From Tigriopus japonicus (lineage: Eukaryota > Arthropoda > Copepoda > Harpacticoida > Harpacticidae): a stretch of DNA of 64,000 nt. The stretch lies in assembly GCA_010645155.1 (NCBI GenBank), contig CM021319.1:4463845-4527844 (forward strand). Reading direction: 5' to 3'. The translations under genes were made by a program, and so were the position numbers. The notes below the pieces were generated by a model that did no database searches, had not been told where the DNA came from, and worked only from the letters and a program-made list of their open reading frames with translations. Of the stretch, positions 28,601-38,000 are shown piece after piece; within the stretch, counting starts at the first letter, position 1, and the number at the start of each line of letters is the position of its first letter.

Positions 28601-31600
28601 TTCCAGTAACTCCCCTCGTTTTCGGGAAGAGGACCAAGAAATCAGTTCCAAAGGAGTCAAGCCACGAATCTCTACCACGACTCGCTATCCGATCCTCTCA
28701 GTTCTGTCCGTCTTCCATACTCCAGCTACCACAAAGATACACACACTCACATGCGTACGTACCTACGTCCACAGAGTACTCGTTCGTAATAAAACCAGTT
28801 CAACGGGTAGGGGGATTTAAAAGGCTGACGAAGGATTCCCCTTTTTCCTCCGTGATTCGTCTCCCTTTTCTCCTTCTCTCACTCCCTGGATCTGGAGCCT
28901 TTGACTGTCTCGTCCCCACCGGGGTTGTCCATGCCATGTTCTTTTTCATTAATCATCTTTGGTCTTTAATCTTTGTAGGTAGTCAGAGACCCTCACTTTT
29001 TTACCTTCGGTGAGCACTCCGGGGGTCGCTCTTTCATGGCTGCTCCGTTCAATGAAGTACTTGTCTACATGCATTGCACACTAAGGCACTAGGGGGTTTG
29101 AACGTAGAAAGAGAGGGCAAAATCAACCAAGGAGGGATGAATCGCTTCGATGAATCCCGATACTTGGTCTATTCCCGTTCGCCTTCCACTTCCAGTCAGA
29201 ATTACTTCTTACTCTATGTAAAGACCAACCACGTACACACAGTACTGTGAGCGTTGTAGTAAAGAGCGATGAAAAGTTGGGAATATCGCTTCCCCGCCGT
29301 TTTTAAGAATGGCTTGAAAGTGATTTCAACTCATATGTGCATGAGATCTACGGCTAAGTACGATTTGGAATGGAAAAAATAAGCCAAGTTTGGGAGCGGA
29401 CTAGGCGGGAAGTGGAATTGGTCATGCACGTGCCACCCACTCAGACAGTCTCGTTTTCTGCAATCACTGGTCGAGCACTTCAAGCAAGCCAACAACCAAA
29501 GAAATACTTGACTGAATGAATTGGAGGAAAGCTAGGGGAGGGATCACAGAACGGAGCAACTATTCTATTTGGATCTGGCTTTGTTTCTCTGTCTGGTCAC
29601 ACCCTGGTTTCCCGTTTCTTTTATTTGTCTCATATCGGCCTATGACGAGAGCAAGAATGGCAACGGGAAGAAAGTCTTCGGGGACGGTGTTAAACTTGTA
29701 GTAAAAATGACAAACTGACATTGCTGAGAATAAACAGGTAATGCGTAGCAAACTTGATTCCCCCGGTCGGAAATAAAGAGACCCATGTCTCTTTCACAAA
29801 GACATTCTCAAGACGTAAAAGTAGTTGTTGTAATGAGAGAAGTTCGAGCAATTGCAGCACCACCGCTTTAACTACAGTACTAAAGGTGGATGATGATGTT
29901 GGTTGTGATCGTGGTGCTGCTACGATCGGCGAGGGCTAGCACGCAAAGACCTCTTAAAGCCCCTGGATTTGCTACCTTCAATAATAAACCATGAAGCATT
30001 TAGCTCCTTGTCTTTCCTATTTTACTCGCAATCAATAAGTTTACATGTATCTTTAGTCTTTACACCAGATTTTTAACACCAAATGACACTCATCACTTTT
30101 GAGTTGTTGTTCAAACTTTTCGATCGCATAATTTTGTATAAGTTGGGAAGACCTAGCGAGCTTTCGATTTACAAAGTTGAAGAGAAGCAGTCCGCACTTA
30201 CTATCACATTCAGCTTCAGTTACAAAGACAGTTCGAGTATTCCCTGTCATCACGCGAACCGAGCAATTTACCCGTGCCAAATCATTTCCTCGTCGTTCCA
30301 CAGTTACAATTCCACAAGCCAAAGAAAGTCTCTTCTTACTCCTTCGTCGTCGTCGTCGTCGACGTCTCCGAGTTCCATTTGCTCAAGCAGTCTCGGGCTG
30401 GAAATACTCCCAAGAGACAGGCAATCTCTGTCAGACAGGATCAATCCAGCTTGCAATGTAACCAGAATTATAAAAGCACCATGGTGTGGTCGGGGTAGAA
30501 GTGTGCTCTTTAGCCCCGTCTAGGGACTCGAAGCTTTTAAGAAGAAGGCCAACAACCAACCTGAACCGAACGGAAAAAAGAAAGAAAGAAAAAGAAATTG
30601 GAGCAATGGAAACGAGAGCCAAAATCGCGAGTGTTACCCGGCATTTTCGTCATCAAGGATAACTTATTGCATGTCTGATGAACAGCCAAAGTAGAACATA
30701 ACATCCTTTTCGGAAAATGCTCGCCAAGCCCCACGCGTTAAGGTCATAAATTCGAAATGGCACCCGAGATGAGCCAGTGAAATCTGATCCCAGATCAGAA
30801 TATGTTTCTTGAGCCCAGGTACTCAAATAACTCGTCATTTGACAACCCATAATTTGAGTAAATCACCCACACACATACACACACACGAAAGGTACGAGTA
30901 CGAACCTCTCAACAACTGAATTTGAGGAGCCGGGTCGTAAACTCCGATTTCCAACTAGAATCCAATCCCATAGCACACTGTAGGCAAATCAGAATCTCGG
31001 TTTGGAATTTCTTAGCGGCTGCCAGCTATGTCAGGGCCGCTCATTCCAAGCCCATTCCAAAGCTCGCATCATACATGAGCTGAACGATCCAGGAGGATCG
31101 AGTTCCGGGGATCGCAACGTCGTGATCAAGTTTTACGACTTTGATCTTGATCAAGAAATTACATGTGACAACTGAATATGATTTAAGACAGGCAAGGACT
31201 ACTTCACAACCTGGACCTGCTAGATTGGTGAGAAAAAACTAGAGCCGGATAGATTGTGGTCCAAATAATTTAGTAGTCCCCATTTTCAGATGATTGGGCG
31301 GCTTAACCATGGTCTGTGAACCCTACGTAGTATTACTACATAACAGGAAACAAGTTTTGAAAAGCAGATACTTTATTACTCGCCGTTGGGATGATGATAC
31401 TCTTGCCCCTAAAAATTTGATAAAAGCATGATCGTCCATGACGGAGAAATCAAGCGAACCATTGAACCAAAATCAATAGTGATCATTTAAGCTCGCCAGC
31501 ACTAACTGACACTGGTTTGGGGGCTAACTAGGTCTGACTGATATTTTCTATTGAAAAAGTGCCACATCACCGTCATAATAATAATAACAACGCTCGGCTC

Positions 31601-34600
31601 GTCATTGCCGTTGTAATGTGTTCTTGTGAGTGCGTGCAATTTAACGTATTACACTCGGGGATTGTGCTAGTGTCAATGTGTTTGATTTTCATGGGCGTAG
31701 GTGGCGATCCATCATTAAGGGAAGAAAGCAACTCAAATCTCGATGACAGCTCAATGCTCGACCAGTAACTTCATGATCCACAATGCTCTGTGATGCGGCG
31801 CGCTCGAGTTTCGATCTCAGTGTGATGTAACTGATGTTCAATCAAAATGAAAGCTCAACCCCGGCCTCAAGAAGAGAGGCGCCCTTTTATTGGTACTTTC
31901 ATTCATTCACAAGTCGCCATGATGCACTTGGGTATGCATTGTTCAGGCGTTGTAAGATTACGTGCAGTACGTACGCAGTTCAGCTAATACAAGCGTGGAG
32001 CACAAGTCCAAGATTAGATTGTGTCCTCGTTCTCAAGGGTACTTTTTCTCCCCACATCTTTGAGAGGAGCTCAGAGCAGACAACTGTGTTGTTCAGTAAA
32101 GTGGGTATCCCCTTGGTGGAAACAAGATTTTATGACTTTCGCCAGAAGCAATTTCACTTGAGGCTCGATACGCCAGATCTGGAGGATGATTACCAATGCC
32201 CACCACAACTAAACCAATTCCAGAAGCATTGTAAGAACATAAATCAGGATTCCTCCAGCCACGATCCTGGCGCAACTATCAACCCAAGAAATTCTTATCC
32301 CAGACGAGCTGTCAAAACACTATTTTTGACTTCACTCTGTCTATCACACACACTCTCACACTGGCAAAGATCATGAACGTAGTATACTGTGTGTACCACC
32401 AAGACCGTCACCTCGAGAAAGCGTTCACTTCCGGTGGCTAATCGGGAAAATGTCAATCAAACTTCCTTGATAAAGTCAAGCTCAACATTTCTCGAACTGA
32501 GATTACCAGAAGCAAGCCCGAATTCGAATGTTCGAGTTGTTCAGTATTGGAGTTGGGATCAATCATTGTTGCAAAAGTACTAGTGCCAATTTAATAAGCC
32601 TGTCGGTGATCACTGATCAGAGATGGGAATGGGTTGCGATCGAAACGTGTGGCTTAAACGTTGAAGTTTGGTTGACTGGCTCGTTTGGCGTGTTAAGATG
32701 TCAGTTTGAAGATGATTCACCCAAGGTAGTGCTGGTTGAGGGTGCTCAAAGCGCAAATGGGCAAATCATGAGTAGAAGAAAAGAGAGTTAGAGAGTTTTC
32801 ATCTTTGACTCCACGTTTGAAGATGTCACGATTTGGCTTGGCTTCATCTTGATTGTTGGCAAAGCATCTTTTTGTCACTTGGCATATTGCACAATTTCAG
32901 ATTTCGACTTGAAGGCTCCCTCATTCAGTATATTTGAGCTCAAGTTTGTTGTAAATTTCTTGGGGAATTTCATAAAATTACCACAAAAACGAAAAAAGGA
33001 CAAAAACAACGAACCAACCTTCTACCAAATACGAAATATTTTCCTGGAGCAAACATACTTTTGCGTCATTTTGGAAGGCCTCTTCGCTTTAGGCCATCTT
33101 CTTGGTCTCGCAATCGCGAATATTGCTCAGGTACAACTGTGTGTGTGTGGATGATCCACCTCGTTTTCTCACTGTTGTCATTGTCTCGATCGAGAGGCCT
33201 TGGACCGCCTTGGACCGACCGACTAACCAACTATGGGATGTACGTACCCCCGTTCTTGGGCAAGTGTTCTCGGGATGCATCGCGTTCTTGGCCCTTTTCT
33301 TGTCATCCGATCTAGCTAGCCGTGCTTACAATTTATCAAATGAGCCATATATTTCTGCTCGACTCAATGAAGATAAAGAGGATTTCTTGTGTCAAGGCTC
33401 TCCCTCGTCCGTTAGTCAGTGTCGTCGCTACATACACATTTAGTACACAGAGTCCAACTCCACCACTTGCTTGTAACTACTGCAAACGGTTCGTGGATGG
33501 GATTGAGTGGGCATGGTTGTGCTGAACGGCCTGTTTATTTGTCCGTTTGCATGGTTGACTGTTCCGAAGACGATGACGATTCTATCTTGATCGAACTGCT
33601 GTGCAAGAGGTTCTAGTTTCTCGAGCTCGAACACGCTGGAATGTTGTGGCAGCCATTATGCTTGGGTCCTAACTTCACATCAGCCTCTGCACTTGCTCAT
33701 TGAAGGACGGAGAAAGTGTTTGGCGAGTCGTTTTTAATTTGGAAAATAGCAAAGAAAGTGCATGGCATTGCATGCAAGAGGTTGCACCCAAAATGAGTGA
33801 GCCATGTCCAATTCAATATTCGAATGGGCAAGTGAAAAGAGGGAGTAAAGGAGGAAGGTCAATCGAACGCTCAAGATGCACACCCAAATCATTCATAGAA
33901 CTCAAATTGCTGCCAATTTCACGCTTCAATCGGTTCAAAAAATCTTTGTGAGGTCTTGCTTGGTTGGAAAGGAGGAAAGAGAAAGAAGAAAAAATGTGTG
34001 TGATGGATTCATCTCGTTTCGATTGAACTCAGAAAAGCAACACCATACCGTCTTTGAGCTCGCCGTTTCTATTCGCTTGGATTAATTTTTTAGCTCGGTG
34101 TGACGTTATTGCACAGAAAATATTTAAGCGACTTGAGTTGAAAGGCGGATAATTACTGTCGTAGTCGAGTGAAAATTAGTCAGACGAAGACGAAGTTCCT
34201 TTCGATGCTAGGAACTCAAATACGTCCACACGCACACAAAGTTGGTTGGCAAGGTGCACCAAAAATATTCAAGCTAGCAGGTGAGAGCTGTTGCAAACCA
34301 TGAAGACGAGCCAGAAAACAAAGCAACCAACCAACCAGGCAAGCAGGCGAATCTTTTTTTTAATGTGAGAAAACATAACTAATTGCTTGCAAGCCATGAG
34401 GAAGAGGAGTAGGGTAGTCAAAGAAGCTTCCTGTCCTCTGACTTGGCTATGTTTGTGTTGTGCTGGCAGCAAGCGAGCAAGTTAGGCGTCCGTCCATTAT
34501 TCAAAGCACAACGTCCCATCCAAGGAAAACCCAGCCTAGCTAAACTGAGGAAAACAATCTTTGAACGATTTCAGTTCCTTGAACAGTCATAACTCGTCAT

Positions 34601-37310
34601 TCTCACTTGCATAGTTAGCGAATCAAGCATTCAATATGAGCCCCTTAACATTCATCACGATAGCACTGCCATGCAAGAATGAATGCACGGCTGGTTGGTT
34701 GGTTGGTGGGGTTTGAATTTGTGTATTTGTATACACGTGGATGGAAGCGAGCTCATAAACAATCCAAATATCCCGTCATCCATTTGGCGGGGTAGCCTTG
34801 GAAAATTTCAGAAACTTGACAATTTTCTCTCAACAAAAACTGCAACTCCTTCCACCCATGGAAATTACTGGCAAACTCAGCTACAACATCAGCAGCAGCA
34901 GGAACAGTGGCACCAGTATTAGGACGTTAAATATGAGCAAAAACAGTTTTGGCAACTATTCACGATTTTCTTAGTTCTCCGGCTTTCAGTAAGCAGTTGT
35001 GGGTGAGCCGCTAGTTTGCCGCTGTTGTTGTTATTGTTGTTGTTGTTGTTGTTATTGTTGAGATGGGCTTCTCCGCCGATTGCGACGGTGCTTGTCATTT
35101 GATTGGCAAAAAACGCAATCAAAAGACAATCACGTGCCTTTTTCAAGGAACATTCAAGAGTGTGGCTATCTCAATTATTCATTGTTCATTCACGGATGAA
35201 AAAATTACAAGCACACTTTGGAAACCCAATGCAAGCGAAAGCCTAAGGAAACTAACCAAAAGTCTGCGTGTGTACACATGACATGGGAGAGTTCTCTGGT
35301 GACCGTGAGTGAGTCAACTAGTGAACAATTGAGTGGATTGTGCAAGTAGCATTTCAAATTTATGGCGCAAATTACCTTTAATCAGACAAAATCAGCAATA
35401 AATTTGCCTCTGAAACAAATGGCTTCTTCTCGGCAAGAGCTCAACCAAGCATCTTTTCAGCCTCCTTCTCGTTTCCATTCTGCTTGTTCTTCTACAGAGA
35501 ACCACCTCCAGAACCATGATGATCATCCCCTTTTAGCCTAAGACTTTCATTCAACCAAGCTCGGTAGCAATCAACTGGATGTTCTCGTACATAGACAGTA
35601 TACGTACGTACAAGCAACGTACGTACAAGCAACGCAACTTGTAGCAAAATCTTTTGGACAACTACAAGTTTCACTGAAGCCCGACCATGTCGATGGTTAC
35701 AAATCTTTACAACCCCTTGAAAAGCGGAGAAAGAGGGAGGAAGACACAGACAGGCTGAGTTATAGAGAGCAAAGTAAGCATGATTTGGTTGTTTATCACC
35801 AGATTGTTTCTCGTAATGGAAACTCACCCTTCATCGTCATGAATGCATTTATCGTTCACTCTAAGCTAAACGGCCAACTTTGCATACAAGTATTGTGATT
35901 GACATCGAGCGAATGGAAAAAGAGGCCTTCAGCGTCTTGGCAGCAATTGTTTTTGGAGCAAAAGTAGGCATTGAGATGGCTAGCCTCAACCAAACCATCT
36001 TGATTCTTTCGAGCCAAAGACTAAAACAGCGACAAGATCAAGATAATTGGTCATGAAGTCATTAACGAGTTCAACCATTAAGGCACTGGGAGTGTTTCAA
36101 CGTGGATAAACGACAATTAATTCAGCCTCTTTATTATTAATAACCTTAGGTGTCTTCATCAAGTTTACTTCACCAGAAAATTCTGACGTCCATGAATCAT
36201 TCCAAGAATAAGCATGTATGCATGCATGCATGCAGTCAGTCATAACAAAGGAAAAACCCGAGTTCAAATTGAATTGAAGTGCTTGAGAGCGTTTAAGATT
36301 GAACATGGCTAAGACTTATTTGTGAGTGTGTATCGTTTGGCTTGATGATCGCGATTTTGCATGTTAGTATCCAATTCCAATCGTGCTCCCTACTCCCCCT
36401 TCTTCTTAACTCAAGCAAGCAGTTTGAAGAAGTGAAAGAAAATCAAAGCGAAACACCCTATGGTAAATTTAGAATGCTGGATTTCAGGCACGAGCGTGGC
36501 CAAACGTCTCTCAACCTTGTTCGTCCGCTTTGGCTCCTCACTTGTGTTTCCTCCGAGTCGAATTGAACTCCAGTAGCATTTCCGATCCTTGAATCGACCC
36601 ATCCCCGAAATTATGGATTCATTTTCTTTGTTTGCAATGCATACGTACATAAAACCATAGATGTTTTTGTCTCGCTTGAAATCTAATTTTGCGTTTGAAA
36701 GCGTTAAAAAGGGAAAGAACCTCCAGATTATTGTTGTGGAATGCATAAAAAACTCGAAAAAACATCAGCAACATTCGTCCTTGGGCTCAACAGGTGTTGT
36801 TTGTAACACCGTCATTCAATCGAGTTGAGATGCCAGCGGTTCGTTTCAATTAATGGATTACAATTGTTTTACAATGGTTGTAATAACATGGTCGAACTTG
36901 GCTGGGCTTCGGGCACCGCTTCATTCGTGTCCGTAATTAATTTCCCATCTTGTGCGGATTTCTACGCCCCCAGTCTCGAGCAATTCCCTATCTAATATCA
37001 GTGCTTCGAGCGATCCTCCTAAAAAAACCAGTACACAAAACGTGGAAGTCGTTGTTGCCACTGCAATCGTGCAGACGAACAAGGTTGGGAGACGTTTGGC
37101 CACTCTCGTACGTTGAGGATGGTGGTTATTTTCAATTTCCGTCTTCGGGGAACAGATCAATGGAACAATTTGAGGAACTTTTCTTCGGTTGCTAGCTTAA
37201 ATACGGTACAAGAGTGACTGGGACTTACCCGTGACTAGGATGAATGCAATTAGAAGGCTAAAAAAGGACGGGCCTTTATGTGGAAGTCCACGACTGATGT
37301 GGCAAAGCAT
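7519..37310 (-). CDS. Beaten-path (Beat)-like Ig protein, 6-exon gene, 316 aa
   Basis: The joined exons 37229-37310, 12436-12644, 9686-9821, 9228-9391, 8287-8497 and 7519-7667 make a 951-nt frame of 316 residues ending in TGA. Residues 1-27 form a signal peptide (basic and polar start, hydrophobic core SFFSLLIAFILVT). Ig domain 1 (about 34-142) has C54, W68 in IKWYRNG and C121 in DLSTTGQFRC. Ig domain 2 (about 146-235) has C168, W181 in KWYING and C230. The phrases LYSIKWYRNGHEFYRF, CTSFRSKPAA and YWKSNEESVQG are Beat family hallmarks. Residues 289-308 are hydrophobic and end in a short basic tail, so the product is either GPI-anchored or single-pass. Beat proteins bind Sidestep-type receptors and guide motor axons; that role is inferred from the family. 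The paralogue within the family (Ia to VII) cannot be assigned by eye. Exons 2-6 are near certain; exon 1 rests on phase match and the signal peptide. Confidence 0.85.
7668..8286 (-). other. Intron 5 of the Beat-like gene (619 bp)
   Basis: This phase 1 intron separates the linker exon from the tail exon, with a GTGAGT donor and a CATTTTCAG acceptor. A minus-strand frame of 126 codons (7631-8011) overlaps it but shows no motif and is probably chance. Confidence 0.85.
8287..8497 (-). CDS. Beat-like gene exon 5 (second half of Ig domain 2 and linker)
   Basis: The acceptor is CCTGTTCCAG|GTT and the donor is CACCG|GTGAGT. Entry is in phase 0 and exit in phase 1, with 70 codons plus one base. The peptide includes GLETSTLGLRFKV, then GDLKLKC with C230, then TIATIYWKSNEESVQG. 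That last motif follows the second Ig domain in Beat proteins. The remaining residues to T267 are a polar Ser/Arg-rich linker. The frame also reads open a short way upstream of the acceptor, but the splice site and exon 4 phase fix the boundary. Confidence 0.93.
8498..9227 (-). other. Intron 4 of the Beat-like gene (730 bp)
   Basis: This phase 0 intron splits Ig domain 2 between its cysteines, with a GTAAGA donor and a CTGTTCCAG acceptor. Open frames inside it have no family motif. Confidence 0.92.
9228..9391 (-). CDS. Beat-like gene exon 4 (first half of Ig domain 2)
   Basis: The acceptor is CCCATTTCAG|AC and the donor is TATGAG|GTAAGA. Entry is in phase 1, completing GAC (D143); exit is in phase 0 after E197. 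The peptide contains GPIISGGFPRYHIGDKVNVN followed by C168, then TSFRSKPAAKLKWYINGE with W181. N167-C-T is the only N-glycosylation sequon found in the predicted ectodomain. The GxPRYxxGDxVxxNCTSxxSKPAA pattern is diagnostic of Beat second Ig domains. Confidence 0.95.
9392..9685 (-). other. Intron 3 of the Beat-like gene (294 bp)
   Basis: This short phase 1 intron separates Ig domain 1 from Ig domain 2. It has a GTAAGT donor and a CCCATTTCAG acceptor. Nothing else was seen in it. Confidence 0.93.
9686..9821 (-). CDS. Beat-like gene exon 3 (second half of Ig domain 1)
   Basis: The acceptor is TTTTTATAG|GAA and the donor is GTGG|GTAAGT. The exon has 45 codons plus one base, entered in phase 0 and left in phase 1. 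The peptide runs EHKSTETEIILRNVDLST and then TGQFRCEISGEAPLFQTAYS. It contains C121, the F-strand partner of C54, within the Ig signature DxxxxGxFxC (Phe replaces the usual Tyr). SGEAPLFQT closely follows the Beat consensus. Confidence 0.93.
9822..12435 (-). other. Intron 2 of the Beat-like gene (2.6 kb)
   Basis: This intron splits Ig domain 1 between its two cysteines, in phase 0. It contains short tetranucleotide runs (CGCA/CCCA near 10625-10655, GGAT near 10855-10870) and a coding-like patch on the minus strand at about 11469-11640. Nothing else was recognised. Confidence 0.85.
12436..12644 (-). CDS. Beat-like gene exon 2 (first half of Ig domain 1)
   Basis: The acceptor is a strong pyrimidine tract ending TTTTTCAG|AA, and the donor is GAT|GTGAGT. 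The first two bases complete a split codon, followed by 69 codons. The product carries the B-strand cysteine (C54 in KLRCNYD), the core tryptophan (W68) and the family motif from LYSIKWY to EFYRF. It ends in phase 0 at GINVD, the usual break point between the two halves of Ig domain 1. Confidence 0.93.
18165..18201. repeat. AAT/AAC/AGC trinucleotide microsatellite
   Basis: Mixed AAT, AAC and AGC triplets. Read on the minus strand it gives ATG followed by a run of leucine codons up to a GTGAGT donor. It is not compatible in phase with Beat exon 2. Confidence 0.85.
20506..20540. repeat. CAGC/CCAA tetranucleotide repeat
   Basis: Four CAGC units pass directly into four CCAA units, a compound microsatellite inside Beat intron 1. 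Confidence 0.85.
22595..22880. mobile_element. hAT-like non-autonomous element (MITE)
   Basis: The left end reads CAGGGGTGGGCAAC and the right end, in reverse complement, reads CAGGGGTCGGCAACC. These are terminal inverted repeats of the CAGGGGTNGGCAAC type, typical of hAT elements. The inner right end carries CCCACATGCATGTGG, similar to the CCACATG-like subterminal motifs of that superfamily. Length is 286 bp with no transposase. The flanking 8-mers (CATTAGAC and GATATGAT) do not match, so the target-site duplication is decayed or the ends are slightly off. Confidence 0.65.
25120..25141. repeat. CCAA tetranucleotide microsatellite
   Basis: About five CCAA units inside Beat intron 1. The same unit recurs at several places in the window. 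Confidence 0.85.
27536..27665. mobile_element. 130-bp palindromic MITE-like element
   Basis: The ends are a perfect 13-bp inverted repeat, CTACAAGTCAAAT and ATTTGACTTGTAG. Inward similarity continues imperfectly for about 25 more bases, with repeated TCAAATA and TGACAAAT words in both arms. The whole segment could fold into a long hairpin. It has no coding capacity. No clear target-site duplication was seen, so the superfamily is unassigned. Confidence 0.6.
28203..28225. repeat. Perfect ATC/GAT hairpin microsatellite
   Basis: An ATCATCATCAT arm and its exact reverse complement are separated by a single T, so 23 bases can form an 11-bp stem. It probably arose where two complementary triplet runs meet. 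Confidence 0.8.
35022..35060. repeat. GTT trinucleotide microsatellite
   Basis: A long GTT run interrupted by two ATT-type units, inside Beat intron 1. Confidence 0.88.
35597..35630. repeat. Tandem 15-bp repeat containing GTACGTAC
   Basis: The unit CGTACGTACAAGCAA occurs twice in a row, preceded by a further TACGTA. It is the densest cluster of the dispersed GTACGTAC palindrome. Confidence 0.75.
37229..37310 (-). CDS. Beat-like gene exon 1 (signal peptide)
   Basis: The exon encodes 27 residues plus one nucleotide, from ATG at 37310-37308 to the donor G|GTAAGT at 37228. The peptide starts MLCHISRGLPHKGP and continues into a hydrophobic core. The single leftover G joins AA at the start of exon 2 to give GAA (Glu), which keeps the Ig frame open. 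An in-frame TAG lies 30 nt upstream of the ATG, so this is the first usable start. Of the donor sites checked by eye upstream of exon 2, this was the only one giving both phase 1 and a convincing signal peptide. No TATA box is claimed. Confidence 0.65.
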
Positions 37311-37972
37311 GTTCACTAGAAAAGTCAGGATAGATGTCTATCGGAATGTGTATTTTTCTGTCCAGATGGAACAATGGTTTCTTTGGTGTGTTTGGATTTG
37401 AGATTGTGCCGGATTCCAACGATGAAATCAGCTCTTGAACCCCAGTTTGTTGACCAAAAACCAAAGAGTCAAAAGGAGGAGGGGGATTCACTGAAGCGAT
37501 TCCCAGGGAATAAATCACAATTCACGATTCACAGTCAGGCAATGGAGGCAACAAATTGTGCGAATTCTGCTCCAATGGTTCTCGTTCACTCGGGCAATAA
37601 CAACGCCAGCCATAAACTTCTTCCTTTTTCTTCTTTCCTTGAGTAGTCTGTGTCTTACTTTTCCTCTAAAGCTGAGAATCAATGATGATAAGTATTCGCA
37701 AGAGCTTTAAAGTAGTGTCCACTTCAAACTTCGTCCTCCAAGGATGGAGTCGGGTTTGGCACACTATGCAATCTTGTTGAAGATTGGACGAGATGGAAGA
37801 GGACCAACTACTACAACAGACCGACAGTCAGACAGGGAAACAGAGAGAGACAAACGCCACGCAAGGAATCAGTGCTGTCAATTTGTGTTGCTCCTCGGAG
37901 ATTTCGTGGGGAATTCTTGGGATATGAATCCCTCCTTAGGGACAACGAACTCTCGAAGCTCAAGTTGAGCTA

Positions 37973-38000
37973 TGGTGGTGGTGGTGGTGGTGATGATGGT
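37973..38000. repeat. GGT/GAT trinucleotide microsatellite
   Basis: A run of GGT triplets followed by GAT triplets, about 0.7 kb upstream of Beat exon 1. Confidence 0.82.

Larger units (their letters stand above)
12645..37228 (-). other. Intron 1 of the Beat-like gene (about 24.6 kb)
   Basis: This intron lies between the signal-peptide exon and the first Ig exon; long first introns are common in Beat genes. It contains a hAT-like MITE, a 130-bp palindromic element, many microsatellites and no convincing nested gene. The longest open frame is 180 codons at 31834-32376 on the plus strand; it matches no family I can name with confidence and is treated as a finding. Alternative first exons or enhancers could lie here but cannot be recognised from sequence alone. 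Confidence 0.6.

Noticed and set aside
30083..30523. 146-codon plus-strand frame rich in Ser
   Set aside because: The Ser/Arg-rich parts come from a GTC/GTCG repeat near 30342-30362. Overlapping frames on both strands look the same, and no family motif is present.
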